Below are positions 54,601 through 63,480 of a DNA stretch of 64,000 nt, in pieces. Every line of letters starts with the position of its first letter. The first letter of the stretch is position 1. The translations under genes and the position numbers were made by a program. The notes beneath the pieces were generated by a model. The model ran no database searches and had not been told where the DNA came from. It was given only the letters and a program-made list of their open reading frames with translations. This DNA is from Hemileia vastatrix (lineage: Eukaryota > Basidiomycota > Pucciniomycetes > Pucciniales > Zaghouaniaceae). Location: NCBI GenBank assembly GCA_030280995.1, contig JASXTE010000001.1, forward strand, positions 7,907,001 to 7,971,000, given 5' to 3'.

Positions 54601-56134
54601 AAGGAATGGTGTATATGTTGGAGAATTAGAGAATTTAAATAAAAAGGTGGATAAAGAGAAAGAGGTATTTTCAAATACGGTTTTCGAAGGATCCAAAGGT
54701 TCAGAAGAAAAACGTCGACATAGCTCGATTAAAAATTTATTTAGGGGTCAACGATTATTGGCTCATTCATGTGCAGGTGATATTGGTGATATAGAAGTCC
54801 CTATTGATGTTATATTAATCGATTTTCAAGATGAAGTCTGGGGTCAGACTGGTTTTTATTTTTTGTTAGTCAAATATTTGTTGACTTTAGAGAGGCCAGA
54901 AGATTGTGAAGACAATGAATGGGTGGCTATCAAGAGGAAGTCATCTACGTTTTACCTATCTGGTCGACGTTTAATGAGGAGGAGGTATCCAAATCCTCAA
55001 GTAGTTATAACTCAACAGAAGGGGCAAGAATTAGTTTTGAAATCACTGCATGAAGATCTCGGGCATAGGGGCGTTGGAGAAACGTTTAGAAGAATTTCTG
55101 ATCGATTTTGGTGGCCTGGCATGAAGATGGCTGTTAAACAGTGGGTTCAGTCATGCGAAGAATGTCAAAGACGAAGTTATTTAAGGCCAAAAGAACCTGG
55201 ACGCGCGACCGGTGAATATACGCTCTTTGGAAGAGTTAGTTTAGACGCTGTTCATATAAAAGAGGGACGGTATAAATATTTAATTGTGGCCAGAGATGAT
55301 TTATCTGGTTGGGTAGAGGCAGCGCCTCTTATTAATTTAACTGCCAAAAATGTGGCAGAATTTTTTTTGAATAATTGGGTATATAGGTATGGGGTGATGA
55401 AGTTGGTGATGGTAGATGGAGGTCCTGAATTTGGGACAGAGTTTAAAGAGGCCGTATTGAAAGTTGGATCAAAGGTTAGGGTAGCAACCCCATATTATCC
55501 TGAAGCTGAAGGCATGGTTGAAAGAGGGCATCAAGTTATTAAGGATGCTTTAGTTAAAATGTGTGGGACAAGTGCCGAAAAGTGGAGGCACTATTTACCT
55601 TTAGTTTTATTTGCTGATCGAATCACTGCCAAAAGGACGACCGGATTTTCACCTTATGAACTTGTTTTTGGACAGAAAGCAGTTTTACCGGTTGATTTAG
55701 AAGCTGAATCATATCTTGGAGTTGACTGGGACACGGTCAAAACTACTGAAGAATTATTGTGTGCAAGAATGATGCAGCTAGAAAAGAAAGAAGAATATTT
55801 AGAAAAGGCATATTCGCGGATGATGAAGATCCGAAATCAATCAGTTAGATATTGGGATGAGCGGTTGGCACATCGATTAAGGAAACCTTTGAACCCAGGA
55901 GATATGGTCCTGGTGTATAATAGGAGTTTGGAAAGTCAGTGGGGAAAAATGTTTGCAGATAGGTGGAATGGACCGTATAAAATCAAGGAGCAAGTTTCCG
56001 GCAGTTCATATGTGCTAGAAGAGTTGGATGGAGTAGTATTGAAGAAGAGGGTAGCGGCCGATCAAGTGAAACGGTTCTATCCTAGAGGCACCAGGAGTGC
56101 CGAAGTCTTCCTCCGCAATGAGGATAAACTATGA
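51644..56134 (+). CDS. Pol of element G (RT, RNase H, integrase), 1496 residues
   Basis: ORF starts at ATG 51644 in the gag frame but after two stops. Residues about 105-265 hold three and a bit tandem 49-residue repeats, each with DLQQEVKL/DLQQEGKL. Reverse transcriptase spans about 430-740: SSPVFCIKKPNGKLRVVHDL, the catalytic box FIDDGGI near 602, and FLGVCVYVRMFI. RNase H begins near 763 (IYLAVDSS). Integrase has the HHCC zinc site (HEDLGH...CEECQ, about 1134-1172), SLDAVHI (D, about 1199), MVDGGPEFG (D, about 1256) and EAEGMVERG (E, about 1291). A chromo-like/GPY module WNGPYKI is near 1441. No DSG/DTG protease motif is found between gag and RT. All RT and integrase catalytic residues are present, so it may be active. 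Confidence 0.93.
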   Translation: MSSIYSGFKLLWMPSFFGVAGADRSNVVISPQDEIPDCNRSAHLEIIQVDSQLFSVNITLECKYVLDFSICLLDLPCFSIKFKNGKKGKMGQIRLDKNWKGMFYDLQQEVKLQLSPSIMDLQQEGKLQKLHQNSIKNLGIIKTQKNNLCENSIMDLQQEVKLQLSPSILDLQQEGKLRKSYQNQRKNLGIIKTQKNNLCENVIPGLQQEVKLQLSPSIMGLQQEGKLQKSHQNPIKNLSIIKTQKNNFCENSIPVLQQEVKLPTFFTGDLLLDKGSKGVGKSVYKLDEGKEKRVKFKNEIKYFSNFSYSDSDDEEDSFDESFNGDVLPQVNLDLDAAKYKKVANKVRPINEPLPAELNPPLRRPRLSRDPYESPLVKNPPEFSETSRITFERLGVVNFGPDGWLSGEEKKLLLDVMVKREKAIAFVEEERGVLKHSYGEPYKIPVVCHEPWQQKPIPIPAALKEAYIEVVRERIRTGLYEQSTSSYSSPVFCIKKPNGKLRVVHDLRELNRVTIKDAGIPPSAEEFVEAFAGRVCYGLGDIMGGYDERELHPDSRPLTTFDTPLGRLQLKRLPQGATNSVAVYQAQMAWILQDEIPQYAGIFIDDGGIKGPTTDYDNQVLEENPRIRKFIWEFAITLERILFRIEEAGLTISGSKFSCCVPALEILGHVVCREGRIMSKKKVNKIQSWPRPKNTTEVRGFLGVCVYVRMFIKDFSSLAAPLRRLTRKDADWEWDEECEKAFVKLKEVVGKDLVLHKLDYGKDAGRIYLAVDSSQVAAGAVLSQMDKAGYIRPVRYESVVFTEVESRYSQPKLELCGVAKILKKLQHILWGQHFELQVDAKSLIQMINSPSLPNAPMTRWVAFIQHFSFDLVHKPGKTFTMPDGLSRRPPTEEDSDSEEFDEDIPIIKASTKGAEDFPYLPHEVKLAGLLCLDYDDDDLHQEDKLENSFYVKKGVEKGVDKFGREGVEEDVVYVEEDGLVVWDSSKLRNGVYVGELENLNKKVDKEKEVFSNTVFEGSKGSEEKRRHSSIKNLFRGQRLLAHSCAGDIGDIEVPIDVILIDFQDEVWGQTGFYFLLVKYLLTLERPEDCEDNEWVAIKRKSSTFYLSGRRLMRRRYPNPQVVITQQKGQELVLKSLHEDLGHRGVGETFRRISDRFWWPGMKMAVKQWVQSCEECQRRSYLRPKEPGRATGEYTLFGRVSLDAVHIKEGRYKYLIVARDDLSGWVEAAPLINLTAKNVAEFFLNNWVYRYGVMKLVMVDGGPEFGTEFKEAVLKVGSKVRVATPYYPEAEGMVERGHQVIKDALVKMCGTSAEKWRHYLPLVLFADRITAKRTTGFSPYELVFGQKAVLPVDLEAESYLGVDWDTVKTTEELLCARMMQLEKKEEYLEKAYSRMMKIRNQSVRYWDERLAHRLRKPLNPGDMVLVYNRSLESQWGKMFADRWNGPYKIKEQVSGSSYVLEELDGVVLKKRVAADQVKRFYPRGTRSAEVFLRNEDKL
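51957..52440 (+). repeat. 147-bp tandem repeat in pol carrying seven hairpins
   Basis: Each unit holds two copies of CCTCCAGCAAGAGG followed by KTAAACTG. CCTC/GAGG (often ACCTC/GAGGT) pairs around CAGCAA. The preceding codon varies (GAC, GGC, GTC) but the stem and tail do not. Translation gives DLQQEVKL. Confidence 0.85.
54396..54475 (+). repeat. Two hairpins in pol between RNase H and integrase
   Basis: ACCTC-CCCCAT-GAGGT-TAAACTGG (54396) and CCTC-CACCAA-GAGG-ATAAACTGG (54454), embedded in the acidic linker between RNase H and the integrase zinc site. Confidence 0.7.
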
Positions 56135-56270
56135 CATTGATGAAATTTTATAGATTCCTCCGCAATGAGGATAAACTATGATATTAATGAAACTTTATGG
56201 ATTCCTCCGCAATGAGGATAAACTATGATATCAACAAAATTTTATGATGACCTCCGCAACGAGGATAAAC
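56108..56270 (+). repeat. Four hairpin units across and after the pol stop
   Basis: CCTCCGCAATGAGGATAAAC followed by TATGA recurs about every 46 bp. The first copy encodes the last residues FLRNEDKL and its tail contains the pol TGA (56132-56134); the others are noncoding. Confidence 0.8.
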
Positions 56271-56486
56271 TATCTTCTTTTTTATCAAAATACTTTACTA
56301 TCGTTACATTGTATATGGTCGACGAAACTGTGATGAAACATAACGAAATGCAAGAAAACCTTCATTAAAAATTTTCAAAATTTAAAATTCTTAAAATATG
56401 GGTGAAGATAGTGTTGGAAAATTTTTAAAATTTATTGGAAGAAGTGTTCACAGGGGAACCTTCTTAATTTAATATTGGCAAGTGTG

Positions 56487-56527
56487 GGGGTAATTGATGG
56501 GCTGGCTGCTCTATACACAATTACCCC
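56487..56527 (+). other. Conserved stem-loop, element G copy
   Basis: GGGGTAATTG/CAATTACCCC stem. Element A copies have GGGGTAACTG/CAGTTACCCC, a paired C-to-T and G-to-A change that keeps the stem. The loop GGCTGGCTGCTCTAT is conserved. Confidence 0.65.
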
Positions 56528-56595
56528 ATAATGTTCGTTTCCAAAAATTTCCCCTGTTTCTAGTTGAATCCTGGCTTTGTCTTTTAATTTTAGGA

Positions 56596-56617
56596 AGTCC
56601 ACTAAGACTATAAACTG
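56596..56617 (+). repeat. TAAACTGG hairpin, element G
   Basis: AGTC-CACTAA-GACT-ATAAACTGG, next to the large stem-loop, matching the pairing seen in element A at 8538-8671. Confidence 0.65.
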
Positions 56618-56872
56618 GAACGAATCAAGAGACACCGCTCTCAACGCCGGATTCAAGATTTCTTTTATTTTGTTTTTGATTTTTTTTATGTTAGATTGTG
56701 ATTTCTTTTCTTAAATATATATTATGAATTATTGTAAAGGTGATGCTCGCTGGTGGTCTCTAATCATTTTTATAAATTGGAGGGAGCCCACCCAGTGATC
56801 ATCATTATAAAAATTATCTTCTAAAAACTTTCATTTATTTTATTTTCTTTTCAATTTCTCAAAATTGTGTAA

Positions 56873-56898
56873 CCACATCAAGTTGCACTTGGATGTGG
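56873..56898 (+). other. Stem-loop CCACATC...GGATGTGG, element G
   Basis: Counterpart of 7924-7949 in element A; the stem is conserved and the loop holds TTGCAC. Confidence 0.5.
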
Positions 56899-57143
56899 GT
56901 ATGATGTCGAGGGTACGGCTCATCAAATGGCCGGGGGGCATCTTTTAAAATTTTACTTTTTAAATTTTTTTTATTATTATTACTTTTTTTTTATCTTTCT
57001 TTTCCTATTCGTTTATCTTTCTTTAAAAATTAAATTTTAACTTTTATTTCAAAAATATCTTTTCTAAAATCTTTTATTTTAAATTAAAAACAAAATTAAA
57101 AATTAAAAATAAAATAAAATAAAAATAAAATAATTATAAAAAA

Positions 57144-57255
57144 ATAAAAATAAAAATAAAAATAAAAATAAAAATAAAAATAAAAATAAAAATAAAAATA
57201 AAAATAAAAATAAAAATAAAAATAAAAATAAAAATAAAAATAAAAATAAAAATAA
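57144..57255 (+). repeat. (TAAAAA)n microsatellite
   Basis: About 18 uninterrupted hexamers, within a longer A/T-only stretch (about 57050-57340) in the 3' noncoding part of element G. Confidence 0.9.
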
Positions 57256-57442
57256 AATAAAATAAAATAAAAATAAAATAATAAAAATAAAATAAAATAT
57301 TAAAATAAAAAAAAATAATTAGTTAAATCAAAATTATTATATTTCTCAGTTATATTTTTTTAGTTTTATTCATTTAGTTTAGACAGGAAACAGGGTCTAG
57401 GGGAACTCAATACCTATGGGATTTTACTTCAAGACATCTGTT

Positions 57443-58260
57443 AGTCCTCCAAGACTTTAAACTGGCTACTGTTCAAGACGTTCTTTAAGGTTTTTTTACA
57501 CGTATTTTGGATCTGTTAGTCCTCCAAGACTTTAAACTGGCTACTGCTCAAGACTTTCCTTAAGGTTTTATACGAATTTTGGAGCTGTTAGTCCTCCAAG
57601 ACTTTAAACTGGCTAATTTTCAAGACTTTCATTAAAGATTTTATATTGGAGCTGTTAGTCCTTCAAGACTTTAAACTGAATTTCAAGGATGATTAAGATT
57701 TTATGGATATTTTTGGAGACGGATTTTTTTTATATAAATCAAATGTTAGGTCCACCAAGACCTTAAACTGGAGTGTTATCAAATGTTAGGTCCACCAAGA
57801 CCTTAGACTGGGCTGTTATCAAGCTGTTGGGTCCACCATGACCCTAAACTGGATTTCTTATCGATTAAATGTTTGGTCCACCATGACTTTAAACTGGAAG
57901 TTCATTCATTGTTTTAGTCCACTATGACTTTAAACTGGAAAATTAATATCTGCAGGATAATTCAACATTCATTGGACCACTATGGTCTTATACTGGATTA
58001 CTTGTCGATCAAATGTTTGGTCCACTATGACATTAAACTGGATTATCAAATTTATTCAATCTTTGGTCAAGCCTAGGCCTTACTTAGGAATTTATCAAGT
58101 TATTTATGCACCTAAACGATCTTTGGTCCACCAAGACCATAAACTGGCAATCGATTATATGTTTGGTCCACCAAGACTTTAAACTGGAATGTCAATCTTG
58201 TTTGGATAACTCAATTCAATCTTTTAATTTATCACTGTCCACTAAGACTCTAAACTGGTT
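57443..58260 (+). repeat. Array of 14 covarying hairpins ending TAAACTGG
   Basis: Irregularly spaced (about 35-80 bp) copies such as AGTC-CTCCAA-GACT (57443), GGTC-CACCAA-GACC (57745), GGGTC-CACCAT-GACCC (about 57828) and GACC-ACTAT-GGTC (about 57975). Each is followed by WWTAAACTGG or a close variant. Stem bases change in compensating pairs. Noncoding region between pol and the 3' LTR. Confidence 0.85.
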
Positions 58261-58918
58261 ATTCAATTATTTCTGGAATTGGGTGCTGATAGCTTTAGGA
58301 GGTTAAAATTTTAGGTGGTGATGATGCTAAGGAAAGCATAATGGTTAATTAGGTGAAATTTGTGGCGCTTTAACATGGTCTAAAGTTAATATTATTATTG
58401 GAAGCCTGGCAAAAGTATTTTATGGGTTTGCTGTATAGCAAAGTTTGAAAATTGTGATGAAGGAATCAGAAGTTAGGATGGTAGTTGGATTTTAGGGAAT
58501 GATTTTTTTTTAGTGCCTCATAGTTAGGCCATTTTTTTTGGTGTGAAGCTTGGAGGACCTTATGGCGAGATTGGAATCATAGAATTCGGCTCAGTGGGGG
58601 GCCCTATGAGGTTGGAATCAGGAGTATTCGGCTCATAGGAAGATCCACTCTCTCAATGCTGTGACAAGAAGGAAGACTGGTATATGGGAGTCTGAAGGGA
58701 TTCAAACCTTGCTCTCAGTAGTGGAATCATCACAAGATTTATATTATTTTATTTTATGTTATATCAAGCCAGAGAAGAAGAAAGAACGTTTTTATTATAA
58801 AGAATTAAAAGAAGACTAGCTAAAACAAATTTATCAAATTAATTTATTGGAAAAGATAATTCTTTTGGAATTGCTCAACCACTTATGCAAAGTTATAAGA
58901 ATGGGGACATTCTTGATT
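58261..58918 (+). other. 3' noncoding tail of element G
   Basis: Between the hairpin array and purine tract; contains a duplicated TTCGGCTCA block (58580, 58628). No ORF and no antisense counterpart of the element A cysteine-rich ORF. Confidence 0.6.
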
Positions 58919-58928
58919 GGAGGGAGGA
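58919..58928 (+). other. Polypurine tract of element G
   Basis: GGAGGGAGGA immediately upstream of the 3' LTR. Confidence 0.85.
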
Positions 58929-60093
58929 TGTGGTAGCCTAAAGTTTAGTACGGCACCTAAATATGTAAATGGAGTTATTACGGCGTGCAAGATTGGCGTT
59001 ATTATTTTTTATAAAAGGGTTTTATTTAATTTATTGGAGTTTAAAATATGAAGAAATTGGTCACGAGCGAATGCCTACACAAAAACAATTTATTTTACGG
59101 AGAAAGCTTATTTTTACGGTCTGAAAAATTTATAAGTATCAAGTAGAGTCACTCAAGAAACTTGGGAAATTTTCCCAGAATTTTTACTATTTTTCTTATA
59201 TTTTTAAATGAATTTTAAAGTTTTATAGAAATATTTACATTTTCAGAAATTACTTAACTTCGATAAATTTTCACAGGGTAATTAGAGCTGCGCAGACTAC
59301 GAAAATTAGTTTGGTATGTAAAGGGGAAGTAGCTCTATTATGTGTAATTTTTCTAGATTTTTTATTATAGTTTTAAGGTTCTAATTGAGTCCGGAAGTCC
59401 GGACGGACTCCGTTTCGACTCCGTACGGACTCCGCTTTGACTCCGTACGGACTCCGTTCGGACTCCGCTTTGGCTCCGTACGGACTCCGTACGGGCTCCG
59501 GATTGACTCTGGAAGAGCTCTGGAGGGGAAAACTTAGGCATGTGACTAGGAATACTTAAGCGCCTCTCAAACTCGAAATTGAGGGGGGGGACACATCATA
59601 CAGCTTAATCTTTAACCACTACAGTCTCATTTTTTATTACTCAACAAATTAAAATAACTTGTAATACCCTTATAACATTATTATTTTTTTACATAACATT
59701 TTAGAAATACAATTCAACAGTTTAAATAACACTTCATACAGGGTATCTTTAGAAAGGTCTTCATCGCTGGGACTTGATTATTGCTGTCTCATAAAAATTA
59801 AAATTATTATAAAAACATAAAAGTCAATCTTTTCAGATCTTTCACTGGTACACCTTAATTGTTGTTATCAGTATTTCTTTATCAACAGCCACTTTCTTTA
59901 AATCTCAATAAGCGTTAAATATTTTAGAGTTTCATTATTTTTATCAATCAGATCTAAGTAGATTGGTTAGCTTAGTGATTTAGAACACCTACTTTGTTAT
60001 TTTTATTGGAAGGACGGGGTTTTCAGCTAAATCCACATATCTCCTCCGGATTCTGCTTACAGCAAGGCGACTGTAAGAGTTTACCTTACCATA
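58929..60093 (+). repeat. 3' LTR of element G
   Basis: 1165 bp, the same length as the 5' LTR with about seven substitutions and no indels seen. Followed by ACAA. Confidence 0.95.
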
Positions 60094-60630
60094 ACAAGTC
60101 TTATAAGAAATTTTGGCAAAACCCCCCCTATGGATTTTATTGAAGTAAGGGACGGGTATCACCAAAAAAATTTCACCAAAATATTTACAAGTCAAAAAAA
60201 TTCTATATCTCACTATGCAATATAGGGGGTGGACTTGCTAGCAAGTCCTCAACCTGAACTCAGATGGAACTCAGATGGAACTCAGACTGAACTCATACTG
60301 AACCCATACTGAACTCTACTTGAACACCCACCTAAAACTGTTCTGCTGAGTGGTGTTCATCCCTGATTGAATGGTTCCTTTATCAATAGCTCAATGTGTG
60401 TTCAATCTATGGTGAGTTTGGGTCCAAGGTTGCGGACTTGCTAGCAAGGCCGCCCCCCATATTGTGTGGTGTCTGTTTAAAAAAATTGGCAATACTCTCC
60501 CCTGCATTTTATTGAAGCAAGGGGTGGGTATCACCAAAATTTTTCTAAGTCATCAATTTCACATGTCAGATTTGAAAATTTGGCAATACCCCCCCCCCCT
60601 GCATTTTATTGAAGTAAGGGGTGGAAGTCA
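60094..60630 (+). repeat. 90-bp tandem repeat, right part (with MITE inside)
   Basis: Three units (60094-60210, 60472-60560, 60565-60630) with GCATTTTATTGAAGYAAGGGG and a preceding C run. The array is cut by a CACTA MITE at 60211-60471 and continues the 48893-49061 array. Confidence 0.75.
60211..60471 (+). mobile_element. CACTA-type MITE, copy 4 (261 bp)
   Basis: CACTATGCAATAT to ATATTGTGTGGTG, flanked by TCT (60208-60210, 60472-60474). The left palindrome is present; the right one has one change (GCAAGGCC). Confidence 0.9.
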
Positions 60631-60924
60631 TCTAAATTTAATATAATAACATAAATTATTAAATAAATATCTAATATATATCAATTTCCCTAGTTTAAAG
60701 TAATGACAATTCCTCAAGCCAAAATGCAGACCAAGTTGAGAAACAAAAGTTTGGGACTTTCCACAGGTATAGGCAAGAGGAACCCCATGAAAAAAATAAA
60801 TGTTATCATGATTACCTGTTATACAACACAAGGTCGTTGGCCCATTACTTTAGTTGAGGAAATTGATATATAAAAAATATTTATTAAAAAGTTATGAAAA
60901 AATATAAAATTTTTGATGACAACT

Positions 60925-62171
60925 CTAATCTCCATACTTTTTGGATCTAGATAAAGTTTTTTTAAATTGATTAACTTTACCTTCTTTCTTTACCTTGTTG
61001 ATTCTTTGAATCAACTTTTGACTTATTTGAAAAGAACAACCGAAATGAGTGAAATCTTGACAGGATTACAAACCAGGAGGAGCTTTGGTCGTTTGATGAT
61101 TATCCTTAGAAGAATTCCAAATAGTTTCGATGATACCATTTCCCAAACCAAAATCAATGATGCACCGATGGTCTGGAAAATATAAACCATGTCCTTTGAT
61201 TTTAGCTGGAGATGGTATTGGTTGCCAGTAATTGGTTTGATTTATGAGAATATACCAAAAGTAAGAAAATTGGCGTCATTGGTGTCGGTGTGAATTTTAT
61301 TGTGAAATCCAGAATGAGTGATAATAACATTAGAAAATAAAAGAAATTCGTGGCTGATATCTTCCCATTTGGAGTCACACCAATTCGGTATTCCACCTTT
61401 GGTTGCAAGCTCATGATTTTTTTCAAATGCCTTATTACAGAGCTTTTTGAGTCGAAGAGCAAGAAAAGAATTAAAGGAAGGTAGAGTGTCCCATAAGTGA
61501 AAATCTTCATCTTTTTGTGCTTTAGTGATATTCTTGAGCAATGAATATATGCCTATATAATTGAAATAAGTGAAATGATTTTAAGAATGAAACAAAAATT
61601 ATTAGACATACCAAGAGAATATCCTTTGACAAAACCAGGTCTCCAACCAAAACCAATCATGATACCACCCAACAAATTCTTATTCCTTATAGGTAACCGA
61701 ACCAAAGCCATTTGATAAAGAGTTATGATAATATTGGATAGTTGATTAAAAGCTTCATCTTTTACACCATCAAATGAATGAACTTCCAAAATGAATTGAG
61801 ACTTAAAAGTATTGCTGATAACTGCAACAACTCGATCATCTCCAAATTCTGTTAGATATTTGATATCTTCTGGGAATTTTTTTGGATATTGAATTTTTTT
61901 ATCTACTTCAGTTTTATAAAAAAAATGTTTGGGATATGACAAAAATAACTTTTGCAGATAATCTTTTTTTTAAATATATTTTCTTCTGATGAGACTGATT
62001 ATCATTAATTTTTTTTTATGATTTAGAAGATGATTGTATGGAAGTTGATTTCAAAGAAGATGATAGAGTTGATTTCAAATAAGATGATAGAGATGATAAA
62101 GATGAAGATGATAAAGAAGATAAAGATGAAGATAAGAGAGAAGTAAGGGGTGAATCAGAAGAAGAAGACAT
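60925..62171 (-). pseudogene. 2-oxoglutarate/Fe(II) dioxygenase gene (Tet/JBP-like), degenerate
   Basis: Probable start is ATG at 62171-62169 with a Ser/Leu-rich N-terminus that hits TAA near 62018. The conserved part reads DYLQKLFLSYPKHFF, AFNQLSNIIITLYQMALVRL, GFGWRPGFVKGYSLG. A 59-nt intron (61553-61611) follows, then GGIPNWCDSKWEDISHEFLL. IHTDTND holds the HxD iron pair (His 61290-61292, Asp 61284-61286). After a one-base frameshift near 61245 it continues GHGLYFPDHRCIIDFGLGNG, DNHQTT (candidate distal iron His, 61096-61098) and FTHFGCSFQIS, ending at TAG 60925. A TAA at 61066 lies where Gln is likely. Members oxidise 5-methylpyrimidines or proteins; assignment to Tet/JBP rather than another dioxygenase family is from memory of motif layout. 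Dead as written. Confidence 0.6.
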
Positions 62172-62809
62172 TTTTTTGATCTGAAAAAAAAATTAATTGT
62201 CAATAAAATTTCAACTCAATTTTTTTTTAAAAAAAATTCCTACCTAATAATAAAAAAAGCTGTTTTTTTATTTGAAAAATAAAATTGAAAAAAAAACCAA
62301 AAAATCAGTAAAAATTTTTCCAAAAAAAAAATTTATAAAAAAAAAACCTGAGGTTTTATTTTAAAAAACACAATAAAAGCAAAATCCTATAAAAAAAAAT
62401 TAATAATTAAATTCATTCAAAAAAGAAAATTTCAGTAAAAATTAAATTAAAAAAAAAAAAAAAAAAAAAGTGAGCCTGAAGATTGGTTATTAAAAACCTT
62501 TTCACAAGATCCTGAAAAAAAAAAAAATTAGTAAAATCAAAATCAAAAACAAAAAAATTATTAAAAAAAAAACAAAAAATTATTTACTAGAAAAATTAAT
62601 TTTTAATTTAAAAACCTTTTTGGATTTGGAAATAAGAGGGACAGTCCTTAACAGAAAGAAATTTTTTTTTATTCCTATAATACTTCCAGCCAAAAAAATT
62701 AAAAAATTAATCAAATTTAGAAAAAAAAATTTGTTAGTATATTTATTTGAAAGTAGGTAACCCCTCTTTATCTTCCATAATTGTCCCCTATTCAACTCCT
62801 TTATTTATG
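62172..62809. other. A-rich low-complexity stretch, no gene seen
   Basis: Long A runs and AT-only stretches. Frames here encode only Lys/Asn/Phe-rich peptides. Confidence 0.6.
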
Positions 62810-63480
62810 TGAAATCCCCTTACAAAAAACTCCCTCCTTGCCTCAATAGTCCCCTCAAATCCTCTCCTTGCCTGCCTCAAAAACCCCCTGAATACCCCTG
62901 CTTAATTTCCTCAAAACCCCCCAAAATCCCCCCCCAAATCCCCTCCCTTAGTTACCTTAATCCCCCCTTTACCTTTCTTTATATCTCCCAACCACCCCCC
63001 TTTACCTCTCTTTAGCCGTCTCAAACCCCCCCATTCCCCTCTCTTTAGCCGCCTCAAACCCCCCTTTCCCCCTCCTCTACCCCCCCCCTCCTTCTTAATG
63101 AACGATCGGTAACAATCGTTCATTAAGAAGGAGGGTGGGGGGGTAGAGGAGGAGGTAAGGGAGTGGGTAGGGGGGGAAGGGGGGGTGTTTGAGGCGCCTA
63201 AAGAGAGGGAAAGGGGGGGGGGGTTTGAGGTGGGTAAAGAGAGGTGAAGGGGGGGTTTGAGGCGGCAAAAGAGAGGTGAAGGGGGGAGTTTGAGGGACAT
63301 AAAGAGAGGGGAAGGGGGGAGTATTGAAGCACCTAAAAAGTGGGGAAGGGGGGTGATGAGGGACCTAAAGAGGGGGGAAAGGGGGGATTTGAGGCAGCTA
63401 AAAAGGGGGTAAAAAGGGGGTCTTGAGATAGGTAAAGAGAGGGAAAAAGGGGGGCCTTGAGGATGATAAAGAGAGGTGAA
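62810..63480. repeat. Inverted C-rich/G-rich minisatellite with central hairpin
   Basis: Left arm: pyrimidine-rich units of about 33 bp like CTCTTTAGCCGCCTCAAACC plus a C run. Right arm: the purine-rich inverse, about nine units with GGTTTGAGGCGGCTAAAGAG plus a G run. The centre is a near-perfect stem (CTTCTTAATGAACGAT to 63106, its inverse from 63115) with an 8-nt loop. A 206-codon minus-strand frame across it is a by-product of the repeat. Confidence 0.8.

Larger units (their letters stand above)
49062..60093 (+). mobile_element. Young Ty3/gypsy-type LTR retrotransposon G, TSD ACAA
   Basis: Identical-length 1165-bp LTRs (49062-50226, 58929-60093) differ at about seven sites by eye. ACAA lies at 49058-49061 and 60094-60097. 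Order: LTR, tRNA-Lys primer site, leader with two hairpins, gag, pol, long structured 3' noncoding region, purine tract, LTR. Gag and pol ORFs are both open. It shares gag, primer site, purine tract and structured 3' region with element A, for which it is a plausible helper. Confidence 0.95.

Noticed and set aside
57443..58260. Regularly recurring short repeats that look CRISPR-like
   Set aside because: Spacing is irregular, repeats vary with compensating changes, the host is eukaryotic and no cas-like gene is near. It is the retroelement hairpin array.
60967..61185. 72-codon plus-strand ORF
   Set aside because: Shadow of the dioxygenase pseudogene, whose conserved motifs are on the minus strand.
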